64,000 nucleotides of DNA, from NCBI RefSeq assembly GCF_004365175.1, contig NZ_SOCE01000001.1:979154-1043153 (forward strand), written 5' to 3'. The position numbers and the translations under genes were made by a program. A model generated the notes under the pieces. The model saw only the letters and a program-made list of their open reading frames with translations, did not search any database and was not told the DNA's origin. This document shows, piece after piece, positions 1-8,617 of this stretch. Numbering within the stretch: the first letter of the stretch is position 1; each line of letters begins with the position of its first letter. Source of the DNA: Kribbella voronezhensis. Lineage in GTDB: Bacteria; Actinomycetota; Actinomycetes; Propionibacteriales; Kribbellaceae.

Positions 1-563
1 GTGGGACTTGCATTGACTTCGTCCGACTCCTGTATCCATAAGAAGTATTTGGCCGCATCGACACCAGCACGTCCAGTCGCCTGCTGCCAGACAGGCATGA
101 GCCGTTGTTGCTCGACCAGCGTCGGCTTGCGCAATCTGAACAGATAACGAGCGACAAGGTCTTCGACCGGCCGAAGAAAGACCACGGCGCCGGACAAAAC
201 CCAGAGCACGACGATGATCCAGCCCCACCCGAAGCCGACGATCCCTGCCAGCCATGAGACGACTACGAAACTCCAGAAGAACCACGGCACAGCCGAGAGA
301 AGTGCGGTTGCCGCGGAGATCTCGACACGCCCCCGCGGCTCCGACCGACCTCCGCCGTCCGACGGCAACTGCGCCCTTGGTGGCGGAGGCGGAAGAGGGT
401 TCGGGCCACCGGAGTACGGCGGTTCCGTTGGTTGCCATGGGCCTTGGCCCGCCGGGCCGTTGTGTGGTTGCCAGGGGCCTTGGCCCGCCGGGCCGTTGTG
501 TGGTTGCCAGGGGCCTTGGCCCGCCGGGCCGTTGTGATCGGTCGGATCATTCGGGCCGGTCAT
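1..563 (-). CDS. M48-like membrane metallopeptidase, N-terminal part (runs off the left edge)
   Basis: Only the first 187 codons are present; the frame is open to base 1. The ATG at 563-561 begins a proline/glycine-rich cytoplasmic head of about 80 residues. This contains three copies of a 12-residue repeat (HNGPAGQGPWQP, residues 10-45). A hydrophobic stretch of two probable helices follows (about 85-130), then a segment reading RKPTLVEQQRLMPVWQQA and ending LWIQESDEVNA. That ending resembles the part of M48 (HtpX/Ste24-type) peptidases just before the metal site, where a residue pattern like 'DSDEVNA' is usual. The HExxH site would lie outside the window, so the peptidase call is an inference. 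It is the last visible gene of the secretion operon, 54 bases after the cell-wall hydrolase gene, and may be a component or quality-control protease of that machine. Confidence 0.55.
   Translation of the reverse strand, partial: MTGPNDPTDHNGPAGQGPWQPHNGPAGQGPWQPHNGPAGQGPWQPTEPPYSGGPNPLPPPPPRAQLPSDGGGRSEPRGRVEISAATALLSAVPWFFWSFVVVSWLAGIVGFGWGWIIVVLWVLSGAVVFLRPVEDLVARYLFRLRKPTLVEQQRLMPVWQQATGRAGVDAAKYFLWIQESDEVNASP
430..537 (-). repeat. Three in-frame 36-bp tandem repeats in the M48-like gene
   Basis: Units lie at 430-465, 466-501 and 502-537. The last two differ at one terminal base and the first has one internal change. Each codes for a 12-residue Pro/Gly/Gln-rich unit, so copy number can vary without a frameshift. 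The near identity suggests recent expansion. Confidence 0.9.
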
Positions 564-617
564 TGCACACTCGCTTCCTCGGGCGGGAGATCAACACTGG
601 AGAAACCACGGCTCTCG

Positions 618-1751
618 TCACCAGAGCGAGACGTGAACATGGTCGTAGTGGCCACCCGTCGCATCGGTCGGGTTGTAGACGCCGCCACCGTTGTAAGGAA
701 TCCACGTACCGCGCCGCGCAGACCAGATCTTGCCGTACCAGATCACGTAGTGAACTCCCGTCTGCCCAGCGGTCTGAATCGTCCAGTTGGCGATCTGGTC
801 TCCGCGTGCCTTGGCAGTCGGCGAGCGCCGCGCGTCCGCACCGACCATCACGTCACAGGCTCGTCCCTTCGGATGATCGCTGGTGGGGTTCCAAGCGTGT
901 GCATCCCAGCAAGTCATGCTGAGCGTCCCGAGGGTCTTCTGCGCCTGCGCCACCCACGCCGCTGTTCGCGGAGTGACCATCCCGCCAGTGCCGGTCGGAT
1001 CCGTCACGGTCGCATCTTCTTCTGGCCAGACCCCATTGACCGGCTTCCCTGCGACCAGCCCCTGTCCGCACTCGTCCTCGGCGAGATTCTCGTTGCCTTC
1101 GTTCGGCGGCGCGTCACCAGCCCGGCCGGCGTACGGATTCCCTGATCGGTTCAGGTCGATGCCGGCGGTAGCCGCGATGTCCCTCGCCTCTTGTTCGTGC
1201 TGCGCGTACAGATCCGGATGTCCGGAGGCCTGAACAGCTTGGGCCGCGTCGTTGTAGGACATCGAGGGCCATCCGTCGATGTCGACCAGTCCAGGCGGAC
1301 TTGGCGCTGCGGCCCCACCGAAGAAGGCGTTTGCCGCATAGCGAGGCTTCAGGATCTGATCCCGATCACCCCAGCCGGTGGAGGGCCGCTGCTGGAACAA
1401 CCCGACGGAGTCTGCGCTGCCATAGGTCAGATTCTGAAGCTGCGATTCCTGAAGCGCTGTCATGAGTGCTACCAGGGTCGCCTGGCCCGGCAGACCACGC
1501 TGAACAGCTACTTCGTCGATGATTTTCGCGAACGCGATCTGGGTCTGTCGCAGCGACCCGCCAGGATTCGGGTCGCCGGCCTGGCCTGGCGCCAACGGCG
1601 AACAAGCGGCCTGCGACGTACTGGCGCCCCCAAAGGGAGCAAGCATCAGCAGACTCACCACACCTACCAACGCGAGGACCCCCGTCGCCTTGAGGAAAAT
1701 GCCCCTGCTCGCGAACGTGACGGCCCTGCCCAAATCGCGCTCGTCGAACAT
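618..1751 (-). CDS. Lysozyme/transglycosylase-like cell-wall hydrolase (VirB1-like role)
   Basis: This 377-residue protein has one N-terminal membrane anchor or uncleaved signal (about residues 18-48, followed by cysteines). A lysozyme-like helical region follows around residues 68-190, with LMTALQESQLQNL and SVGLFQQRPSTGWG patterns. The C-terminal domain (about 255-377) has HPKGRACDVM and GGHYDHVHVS motifs, resembling the zinc-peptidase-like domain seen in actinobacterial conjugation hydrolases of the ARB_07466 type. Its likely role is local opening of peptidoglycan for the secretion channel, acting outside the membrane. A GGGAGG ribosome site lies 5-6 bases before the ATG at 1751, and the upstream operon gene ends 19 bases away. 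The role rests on domain resemblance and operon context. Confidence 0.75.
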   Translation of the reverse strand: MFDERDLGRAVTFASRGIFLKATGVLALVGVVSLLMLAPFGGASTSQAACSPLAPGQAGDPNPGGSLRQTQIAFAKIIDEVAVQRGLPGQATLVALMTALQESQLQNLTYGSADSVGLFQQRPSTGWGDRDQILKPRYAANAFFGGAAAPSPPGLVDIDGWPSMSYNDAAQAVQASGHPDLYAQHEQEARDIAATAGIDLNRSGNPYAGRAGDAPPNEGNENLAEDECGQGLVAGKPVNGVWPEEDATVTDPTGTGGMVTPRTAAWVAQAQKTLGTLSMTCWDAHAWNPTSDHPKGRACDVMVGADARRSPTAKARGDQIANWTIQTAGQTGVHYVIWYGKIWSARRGTWIPYNGGGVYNPTDATGGHYDHVHVSLW

Positions 1752-1770
1752 CAGACCTCCCGCACGGCGC

Positions 1771-2706
1771 TCATGGACCGGTCCCGCCGGATACGTCGCT
1801 GATGAGCCATTGGTTGTTCTGACTTACCAGGGTGATGAGGAGCGGTAGGTCGAATCGCTGCGCACCTTTGCCCGTCACGTTGATGGTGACCTTGACGAAA
1901 CGGGTGATTCTGGTCGGTGTGTCGACCGGCGCAGCGTCCGGCTGTGGAGCGCTCACTAATGCCGCAAGCACGGTCGACTTTCCACCGTCGTTCTTGAGGG
2001 CCTCGTAAGTAGGGTCGCCGGCCGAGCTGAAACTGGCGGCGACTTCGGGTGTCGTGTACTTGGCACACCTTGCCACCAGCGCTGCATACGCCTCGGCGGC
2101 AGGATCACGGGTATAGAACTCGCGCGCCCAGGCACCAACGACCTCCGACGCCTTGGCGGTCACCTCAGCGCCAGGTCGCCTCGTCTCCGGGGGTGGTGTC
2201 GTTTGTGCCGACGACGGAGCCCCGCTCGGGAGGTCGGAGCTCGTCTGACTCGAAGCGGGCACTGTCGGAAGCACGACAGATCCACCAGGGGTGAGCAGGC
2301 CCACCGGCTTCTTGTCCGACGAATCGTCACCACCGAGGAGGCGCGGCAGGCCACCGCCCAGCCCGAGAATGAGGATCGCCAACAGAAGGACGACCGCAAT
2401 GACCGCTACCGGACTTGTCGGTTCAGCCTGGCGCTGACTTCGGAGCCAGTCCATCCGCTGCGCGTGGTCATCGCGCCGCCAGTTCTTCTTGGCTCGCCGG
2501 CGGCTCCGGCTGTCGAGCTCGTCCAGATCGTCCGGGTAGTCGTAGTCGGTGCTCATCAATGAGCGCCAACTGTCGGGGGCCTGGGGGCGAGGGCGCTCGG
2601 AGGTCCGGTCGTAATCGCCGGCCGATTCACCTCTGCGTGCCCGGTCCACAGGTCTGCTGTTCGATCCCTCCCGACGGTCGGGTGTATCGCGCCGTCTGCG
2701 TGCCAT
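1771..2706 (-). CDS. Single-pass membrane protein, second VirB8-like component
   Basis: This 311-residue protein has a long charged cytoplasmic head (residues 1-97, many Arg/Asp), one transmembrane helix (about 99-119), a Ser/Thr/Pro linker (about 140-175), and an exported domain of about 135 residues. The pattern EVVGAWAREFYTRDP followed by beta-strand-like segments fits an NTF2/VirB8-type fold. In type IV systems VirB8 proteins bridge the inner-membrane parts of the channel. The operon also encodes a TcpC-like protein, so this would be a second member. An in-frame ATG at 2556 (residue 51) is an alternative start, but neither start has a strong ribosome site. The gene begins 6 bases after the VirB6-like gene. 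Confidence 0.6.
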   Translation of the reverse strand: MARRRRDTPDRREGSNSRPVDRARRGESAGDYDRTSERPRPQAPDSWRSLMSTDYDYPDDLDELDSRSRRRAKKNWRRDDHAQRMDWLRSQRQAEPTSPVAVIAVVLLLAILILGLGGGLPRLLGGDDSSDKKPVGLLTPGGSVVLPTVPASSQTSSDLPSGAPSSAQTTPPPETRRPGAEVTAKASEVVGAWAREFYTRDPAAEAYAALVARCAKYTTPEVAASFSSAGDPTYEALKNDGGKSTVLAALVSAPQPDAAPVDTPTRITRFVKVTINVTGKGAQRFDLPLLITLVSQNNQWLISDVSGGTGP

Positions 2707-2712
2707 CGACCA

Positions 2713-4713
2713 TCACCTGCGCGCCGGTACGTGGACGGTCACGCCGTCTTTCGTGAACGAGGAGTACTCACGGAAGCGACGCTGTTGCTGCCCGGGCGAG
2801 CGGCGCCGTACGCGCGGCGCCTTCGGCGGTCCTTCCCGAAGACTTGCCGACGGTGTGCTGATCCGTGGCTCGTACCGGACGTCGCTGCCAGTACTAGGTT
2901 GCGGCCGCCGGGAGTGACGTCCCTTCGGTGCGTCCGCTGACCCGACCTTCGCCGACCCACCTCCGGCTGCAGCCGCCGGAGCCGCGCTGGCGGTCGAGAC
3001 CGAGATCGTCCGGCGGCCTTCGGTTCTCGACTGAGTCCGGGCTCTGGCCAAGTTCAGCGCCGAGGTGGTCCGCGTCGAGCTTGCGCCGGCTCCGCGTCCA
3101 GGTTCCCCTGCGGTGTGCTGACCAGGAGCCATCCCGCCAACTGAGCCCGCGCCACCATCGGCTCTCCGACGCTCAGCTCCGGTGGTCAGTTCGTGAGGAC
3201 TGCTCCCCGAACCCGCACGAGCGAGCATGCCCGCCGCAGGTGCCTGTCGATAGACGCGCACCGACGAAACCCGCTGCGTTGCTGCCTCGCTCGGGGCGTT
3301 CCTTTCCCGATTGCGTTCCGTAATCGACGGTGCGGAGCTTCGGCTGCTCAAGGCGCCGAGCATCCGGCGTACGGCACCGGTAGCACCCCGACGCGCAAGC
3401 CCACCGAGCATGATGCTGCCCGCACCGGGCCTCATCATGGTGGTCAAATTGTCCAACAGACGGCGCAGTCGGAAGCCCGCGATCAGGACGGCGATGGCCA
3501 GACCACTCACCGGCAACCATCCCAGAGTGCCGCTCAAGCTGAACACGGCCGTCACCAAAGTCAGAGCGGTACCGAAGACAAGCATCGCGAGAAATGACTG
3601 CAGGACCAGACCGATGAGCGCCTCGAACCAGTTCAATCCCCACTGGCGAGGACGGCCCGGAATGATCCACAGGCATGCGAAAAACACGCCGACCACCAAT
3701 AGCAACAAGCATCCCACGAATGCCATCAACGCGGTGAACGCCAATGCGATGTTCAAGAAGGCGAAGAGCGTGGCAGCGATAGCCGCCAGCATGACAACTC
3801 CCACACGACCGAAGGCATTGTCCCCCTTGGTCCATTTCACAGTCGCCGCGTCACCGCCGCCTTCCGCCGGGGTCACCACCGTGTCGACGTACTTCTTCCG
3901 GGCGTCGGAGTCCGTGCCCGCATCCAGCATGCCCTTGCCGTATCGCTGGCAGGCCGCCAAGGAGCCGAACTCAGCAATGCACCACGGCGTGACGGCAAAT
4001 CCACGCCAACTGGCATCAGCGGATTTCCTGAGCAGGGTGTCGCGTGACGTGCCGCTGAATCCTGGCTCGGGCCATGCGATCGGGCTCTGCATGGTCGGGC
4101 CCATTGCGTCGGACGAGGCACTCATCACCGCGCCCGCCCCAAGTTGCCGGGCTCCATCCACTCCTCTGAGCCAGGTCGCCGGAGCCAGCGCAAAGCTGAT
4201 GCTCAGCACACCCGCGACCAACACCCAGACCAGTTGTCCCAACGCACTTCCACTACTCCGGCGTTGTGCATACGCCGCGATCGCACCGAATGCGAGCGCC
4301 GAAGGTAGCAGCCACCCGACCAATTGAGTGCTGGTTGCGCCGATCGTCGTGGACGTCGCCTCTGTCAAAGGCTTGATGTCGGTGAAGGAGAAAAGCCACC
4401 AGCCGACTGAGATGGCACCTCTGGTGATGGCGACGATGTACATCATCACCAGATGCGCGTAACCGTTGAAAACTGCCTGTAACGGATCGCGAATGCTGGT
4501 ATCGAAATCCAGGCCGTAGACCATCGGGCTGTATTGCTCGAAGAGGGTTCTGGTGTCGCCGTGGGTTAGGTCGGGGGTGGGGAGGAGGTCGGCGAAGCCG
4601 GTGGGGTTGGTGGGGCCGGTGTTGGGGTCGGCGGCCAGGGCTGTTTGGCAGAAGAGGATGGTGCTGACAGCCAGGGTCGTCAGCGCAGTACGGAGTCTGC
4701 GCGGTGACCTCAT
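2713..4713 (-). CDS. VirB6/TrbL-like polytopic secretion protein
   Basis: This 666-residue protein starts at ATG 4713, which overlaps the stop of the ATPase gene as ATGA, so the two are probably translationally coupled. It opens with a signal-like segment ending AALAAD (about residues 8-28). Hydrophobic helices appear around 85-110, 125-160, 165-190, and a cluster near 340-440, giving roughly six to eight membrane passes. This layout is typical of VirB6/TrbL channel proteins in conjugation systems. The last 200 residues are disordered and rich in Arg, Ser, Gly and Ala, ending FTKDGVTVHVPARR. A longer frame continuing upstream to 6006 is a shadow of the ATPase gene and was discarded. Confidence 0.75.
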   Translation of the reverse strand: MRSPRRLRTALTTLAVSTILFCQTALAADPNTGPTNPTGFADLLPTPDLTHGDTRTLFEQYSPMVYGLDFDTSIRDPLQAVFNGYAHLVMMYIVAITRGAISVGWWLFSFTDIKPLTEATSTTIGATSTQLVGWLLPSALAFGAIAAYAQRRSSGSALGQLVWVLVAGVLSISFALAPATWLRGVDGARQLGAGAVMSASSDAMGPTMQSPIAWPEPGFSGTSRDTLLRKSADASWRGFAVTPWCIAEFGSLAACQRYGKGMLDAGTDSDARKKYVDTVVTPAEGGGDAATVKWTKGDNAFGRVGVVMLAAIAATLFAFLNIALAFTALMAFVGCLLLLVVGVFFACLWIIPGRPRQWGLNWFEALIGLVLQSFLAMLVFGTALTLVTAVFSLSGTLGWLPVSGLAIAVLIAGFRLRRLLDNLTTMMRPGAGSIMLGGLARRGATGAVRRMLGALSSRSSAPSITERNRERNAPSEAATQRVSSVRVYRQAPAAGMLARAGSGSSPHELTTGAERRRADGGAGSVGGMAPGQHTAGEPGRGAGASSTRTTSALNLARARTQSRTEGRRTISVSTASAAPAAAAGGGSAKVGSADAPKGRHSRRPQPSTGSDVRYEPRISTPSASLREGPPKAPRVRRRSPGQQQRRFREYSSFTKDGVTVHVPARR

Positions 4714-7700
4714 GCGACGTGCTCCTTCTTGGGGGAGCTGTTGGGGGTTGGGTCGTCGTCTGGGGTGGAGGGGTACATCGCTTCGTTGTAGGCGGCCTCG
4801 TCTGCCTCTTGGTCGTAGACCTCGTCGGGGCCGATGGGCTCGTCGTAGCGGCCGGAGTGGGTGCGGTCCTGGCCGTTGGAGGAGGCGTTGGAGGGGGGTG
4901 TAGAGCCGTTCGACGGGGGTGTCGAGCCGTTTGACGGGGGTGTGGAGCCGTTGGGGGCTGCGGGGGCGGGGGCTGCGCCGTTTTGTTGGGCTACCTGGGG
5001 GGTTGGGGAAGGCGCAGAGGAGGGAGGTGCGGTCGACTGGGAGGGGGGCGCGGCCGGGGCCGACGCGAAGGTCGGGGGTGGCGTTGCGGAGTTGGCGTGG
5101 TGGCTTGAGGTCTCTACGACCGGCACCGACGGGAGCGGGTCGTCCTGGATCGGTTCCTGGGTGTGGGCGGCTGCTTGGGCGTGGGCCTGGGCTGCTGGTT
5201 CCAGGGCGTCGTCGAGGTCCTCGTAGTCGTCTGCGAAGGGGTCTGGTTCTTCGTAGGGCGGGAGGATGGGGACGGTGGGTTCGAGGTCGTGTTCCGACTC
5301 GGGAGTGGTGCGGAGGAGGTCGGCAACGCGCTGGCTCGGGATGTCGATCTGGACGGTGGCCACCTCGTCCCAGCGGTCGCGCATGATGCAGTGGCCGTGG
5401 CGGATGCTCTTGCCGTTGGCGGCGGTGTTGATGCCGCGGACCAGGGTCTGGTACGGCGGGGTCTGCGGGCGACCCAGGAGCTCCAGAAGCGAGTCGACCT
5501 GTTCGCGGGAGCGCAGGCTGAAGGCGAAGAGCGTGGTGATCTGCTCGACCAGGCCGGGGAGCTTGAGGATCGACGCCGGATCCTGGGTGTCCAGGACGAG
5601 GGAGGCGCCGAGCGCACGGCCGACGCGGGCGATGTAGTCGAGGAACGAAGCGCCGTCGGGGGTCTTGGTGAGCAGGTGGACCTCGGGCACGATGACGACC
5701 TTCGAGCGACCGCGGAACTCGCGGCGGCCCGTCGTACGGACCATCCAGGCGAGGCAGCCGCGGAGGCAGGCCATACCGACGCGTTCGATCGGGGACCAGG
5801 ATTCGGGGGCCGATTCGGGCGAGGGCAGGGTGAGGCCTGGCATCTGGACCACCCAGAGGCCCGGGTTCGTCGTCAAGGAGGACAGGCCGGAGGGTGGGCC
5901 GGCGACGACCGAGCCGAGGCCGGTCTCGACCAGGTCGCGCAGGGCGAAGCCGACCGTGCGGGTGGTCTCGGATTCGGAGGCGCAGAGGCGTTGGATGACG
6001 CCCCACGACGACGGGTCGGGCGACTGGATCTCGGCGCGGGTCGCCGCCATCACGGGTGCTTCTGCGGCACCTCGCAGATGTGGCGGGAGCAGGAGCATCA
6101 ACTGCGAAGGCGCCTGCAGCAACGCGTCGTCGACGGGCAGCACACGAAGGAGGTCGGCCGCTCCGGAGAACTGGGCCGTGATCTCGATGACAGCAGTCGG
6201 TACGCCGTACTCCGCGGCCACTGCGGAAACGCCGGCCGCGTCGCCCTTCAGGTCGAGCAGCGGCACCCAGGCGCCCGCGAAGGCCGAGTCGAGACCACCG
6301 AGCATCGCAGCCGTCGTCTTGCCTCGACCCGAGCGGCCGAGGAACAGCGTGGTGGTCGCGTCACCGAGGGCCGAACCGGCAGCGGCGTCGAAGCGGACCA
6401 GGCCGGGCGTGGAGCCGGTCAGGTAACCGATCGCCGGGCCGGTGGCGTCGCCGATCGAGGCACCGCCCCAGAACCAGGAGCCGAAGAACGCGGTCGATTC
6501 GCGGACATGGCCGAGATCCGGCACCCGGAGCTGGTCGCCTGGCAGCGATTCCAGCCAGAGATCGCGCTGCTCGTCCGCGCCGGCGGCCACGGTGATGCCG
6601 CGGTCGGCATAGTGCGCGACGACCGCGTCGACATAGGTCTCGAGGTCTTCGCGGGTATCAGCGCTGACCAGCAGTCGCGGGTGGTCCTCGACCAGCGTCA
6701 GGCCGGACCGGTTGATGTCGCGCTTGACCTCACGCATGATCCGCTCGGTCTCGACGATCTCGTCGGCCGTCTCCTCGGCGGTGCCCTTGGCGGCCGAGCG
6801 GCGCTGCTCCTTGGCGCTCTTGCGGGTCTCGTCGACCAGGTGCCGCGCGGTCTTCTTGGTCAGCACCCGGAACCGGACCGACGCCTCGACGGTCACGTCG
6901 ATCTCGTCGCCGTCGTCGTCGATCGCCTTGATCTCGCTCAGCGTCCGCAGCCATTCCCCGGCGCCTGGGGTCTCCAGTTCCTCGGGGAAGTCGGTCATCG
7001 CGAGCACGGTCGTGTACGCCGCGATCTGGCCGCGGGCGTCGTAGATGCGCAGGTGGTCGGTGTACGGCACGACCCGGCCGGACGTCAGCCGGGCCAGCGA
7101 GGCCCCGGTGATCAGGCCGCGGCGGGGAGCGGCGACGGCGCCGCGGTGCATCTCGCGGCTGATCAGCCAGGAGATCACCTCGGCGGGCGCGGTGTGCGCG
7201 CGCCAGACCGTGGAGCCGAGCTGGCGGCCGAGCTTGCGGACGCGCTCGTCCAGGTGCGCGAGCTCGCGGGCGCTGACCCGCCAGGACGTCGTCCCGAGGG
7301 CGTCGCTGATGGAACCGCGGACCTGCGCGGTGGCGCGCGGGTCCCGATCGCTGAGGTGCACGCCGAGCGCGACGTACCGCTCCGGCATCCGCATCTCGTC
7401 GATCCGGTCGGCGCGGGTCTGGGCCCAGGCGTCGTGGTCGCCGAGCCGGTAGTGGCCGGCCACGCTATCGAGGTAGTCCTGACCGGTCGAACGGCCCCAG
7501 ACCACCTTCAGGTGGCTGAGCCGGTCGCCGAGGATCGTCGCGGCGGCGCTCACCGCGGCGTCGAGGGCGGCGTCCTGCTCGGCCTCGGTGGCCAGGTCGG
7601 TGTTCGCGACCGAGATCAGGAACCACGCCTCGGCGTTCCGTTCGGTCACCAGCAGACCGTCGGCGATGGCCACCAGCCGGGGCGGTGGCAGGCCACGGTC

Positions 7701-7745
7701 CCGGCCGATCCCGACCAGGTTCAGGAACTTGTCAGCGATCTTCAT
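4710..7745 (-). CDS. SCO6880-family VirB4-like secretion ATPase
   Basis: This 1011-residue protein resembles the SCO6880 family of actinobacterial conjugation-type ATPases. Walker A (LGRSGRGKTT) lies near residue 467 and a Walker B-like strand (KVVIVPEVHLL) near 685, where Pro-Glu replaces the usual Asp-Glu. The N-terminal 450 residues match the non-catalytic half expected of VirB4-like proteins. The C-terminal 180 residues are acidic and low complexity, with three PPSNGST units near 4890-4950. It would power assembly or substrate transfer at the cytoplasmic face. The start at ATG 7745 shares one base with the upstream stop (TGATG). A longer frame to 7886 lies inside the neighbour and is not credible. 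Confidence 0.85.
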   Translation of the reverse strand: MKIADKFLNLVGIGRDRGLPPPRLVAIADGLLVTERNAEAWFLISVANTDLATEAEQDAALDAAVSAAATILGDRLSHLKVVWGRSTGQDYLDSVAGHYRLGDHDAWAQTRADRIDEMRMPERYVALGVHLSDRDPRATAQVRGSISDALGTTSWRVSARELAHLDERVRKLGRQLGSTVWRAHTAPAEVISWLISREMHRGAVAAPRRGLITGASLARLTSGRVVPYTDHLRIYDARGQIAAYTTVLAMTDFPEELETPGAGEWLRTLSEIKAIDDDGDEIDVTVEASVRFRVLTKKTARHLVDETRKSAKEQRRSAAKGTAEETADEIVETERIMREVKRDINRSGLTLVEDHPRLLVSADTREDLETYVDAVVAHYADRGITVAAGADEQRDLWLESLPGDQLRVPDLGHVRESTAFFGSWFWGGASIGDATGPAIGYLTGSTPGLVRFDAAAGSALGDATTTLFLGRSGRGKTTAAMLGGLDSAFAGAWVPLLDLKGDAAGVSAVAAEYGVPTAVIEITAQFSGAADLLRVLPVDDALLQAPSQLMLLLPPHLRGAAEAPVMAATRAEIQSPDPSSWGVIQRLCASESETTRTVGFALRDLVETGLGSVVAGPPSGLSSLTTNPGLWVVQMPGLTLPSPESAPESWSPIERVGMACLRGCLAWMVRTTGRREFRGRSKVVIVPEVHLLTKTPDGASFLDYIARVGRALGASLVLDTQDPASILKLPGLVEQITTLFAFSLRSREQVDSLLELLGRPQTPPYQTLVRGINTAANGKSIRHGHCIMRDRWDEVATVQIDIPSQRVADLLRTTPESEHDLEPTVPILPPYEEPDPFADDYEDLDDALEPAAQAHAQAAAHTQEPIQDDPLPSVPVVETSSHHANSATPPPTFASAPAAPPSQSTAPPSSAPSPTPQVAQQNGAAPAPAAPNGSTPPSNGSTPPSNGSTPPSNASSNGQDRTHSGRYDEPIGPDEVYDQEADEAAYNEAMYPSTPDDDPTPNSSPKKEHVA

Positions 7746-8305
7746 CAGTGCCTCTTCCCCGACGATGTCCTGCGGCTGACCTTCTGGACGTGGTCCGCCC
7801 CCAGCAGGCGAGCACGCTGGCTCACCGTGATGTCCGCTCCCGCGCGGACCTGGGGATCGACTTCCACCACGACCTCGCGATCCCATTCCGGCGTTACCCT
7901 GGCCCGCGCCAGGTTGGCCACCTTCTGGGTCGCGATGCGCTCACGCCATGGCAAGTACTCCGTCTTGTCGGCGGCCCGGGCGCCGAGTCCGATGATCGGG
8001 CGGTGCGAGCGCAACGCGTAGCGGACGGCGAGCGCCCACTCGGTCACGCGGCGGCGGCGTTCGTGGTGCTTACCTGCCCGCCAGCCGAACGCGGTGATCA
8101 CGAACGGCGGTACGACGTACAGGCTGACGGTCGGTTTCTTGGGCACCCCGATGAAGGGCACCAGCAAAGCGATCCAGGCGATGATGATCACCGCACCGAA
8201 GATGATCATCCGGCGACGGGCGCCTTCTCCGAGGTCGATGCCGAGCAGGTCGTACTGCCGGGTCTCGATCTCGAAGTGGTGGGTCAGGGTCCGGCCGACG
8301 CGCAT
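7745..8305 (-). CDS. Two-helix membrane protein of the secretion operon
   Basis: This 186-residue protein has an N-terminal soluble stretch and two adjacent transmembrane helices (about residues 33-52 and 57-75). A basic cytoplasmic C-terminal domain follows, with RRRVTEWALAVRYALRSHRP and a short region rich in Arg/Lys. It sits between the VirB2-like and ATPase genes, where PrgI/TcpE-like small membrane proteins are found in conjugation operons, and I infer a similar structural role. The start at ATG 8305 shares one base with the previous stop (TGATG). A TTG three bases earlier is possible but less likely. The stop shares one base with the ATPase start. Confidence 0.65.
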   Translation of the reverse strand: MRVGRTLTHHFEIETRQYDLLGIDLGEGARRRMIIFGAVIIIAWIALLVPFIGVPKKPTVSLYVVPPFVITAFGWRAGKHHERRRRVTEWALAVRYALRSHRPIIGLGARAADKTEYLPWRERIATQKVANLARARVTPEWDREVVVEVDPQVRAGADITVSQRARLLGADHVQKVSRRTSSGKRH

Positions 8306-8592
8306 CAATTACCTCCGGACAGCAATCCCCAGAAGCCCTTGAGCACGTTGATCGTCTGGTTGTTGGCATAGATCAGGCCGCCGACCAGGACGCCCGCGGC
8401 GATGTGGCCGAACAGCTCGCCCCACTCCCGCTTGAAGTAGTGCCCGATCGCGCGCAGGACGAGGATGGCGATGAAGATGTTCCCCGCGATGACCAGGACC
8501 CAGTCCTTGAAATCCGCGCCTGTCGGGACGTTGGGGTCGGCGAGCGGCACGACGAGCTCCACCACGCTCGCGGCCAGTTGGTGAGTCATCAT
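8305..8592 (-). CDS. Small VirB2/TrbC-like membrane protein
   Basis: This 95-residue protein is mostly hydrophobic, with helices at about residues 28-46 and 60-80 and a short polar N terminus. Size, two-helix hairpin layout and position just before the membrane and ATPase genes fit pilin-like VirB2/TrbC proteins, but no cleavable signal is obvious. A strong AAGGGAG ribosome site lies 8 bases before the ATG at 8592; a second ATG follows at 8589. The gene ends one base into the next gene. Confidence 0.6.
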   Translation of the reverse strand: MMTHQLAASVVELVVPLADPNVPTGADFKDWVLVIAGNIFIAILVLRAIGHYFKREWGELFGHIAAGVLVGGLIYANNQTINVLKGFWGLLSGGN

Positions 8593-8617
8593 TGCGGCAT
8601 CTCCCTTGTAACGGTGG

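Noticed and set aside
5163..8021. Very long open frame on the + strand (952 codons).
   Set aside because: It is the antisense shadow of the SCO6880-like ATPase and its neighbour, a usual effect of high GC at third codon positions. The sequence has no domain sense.
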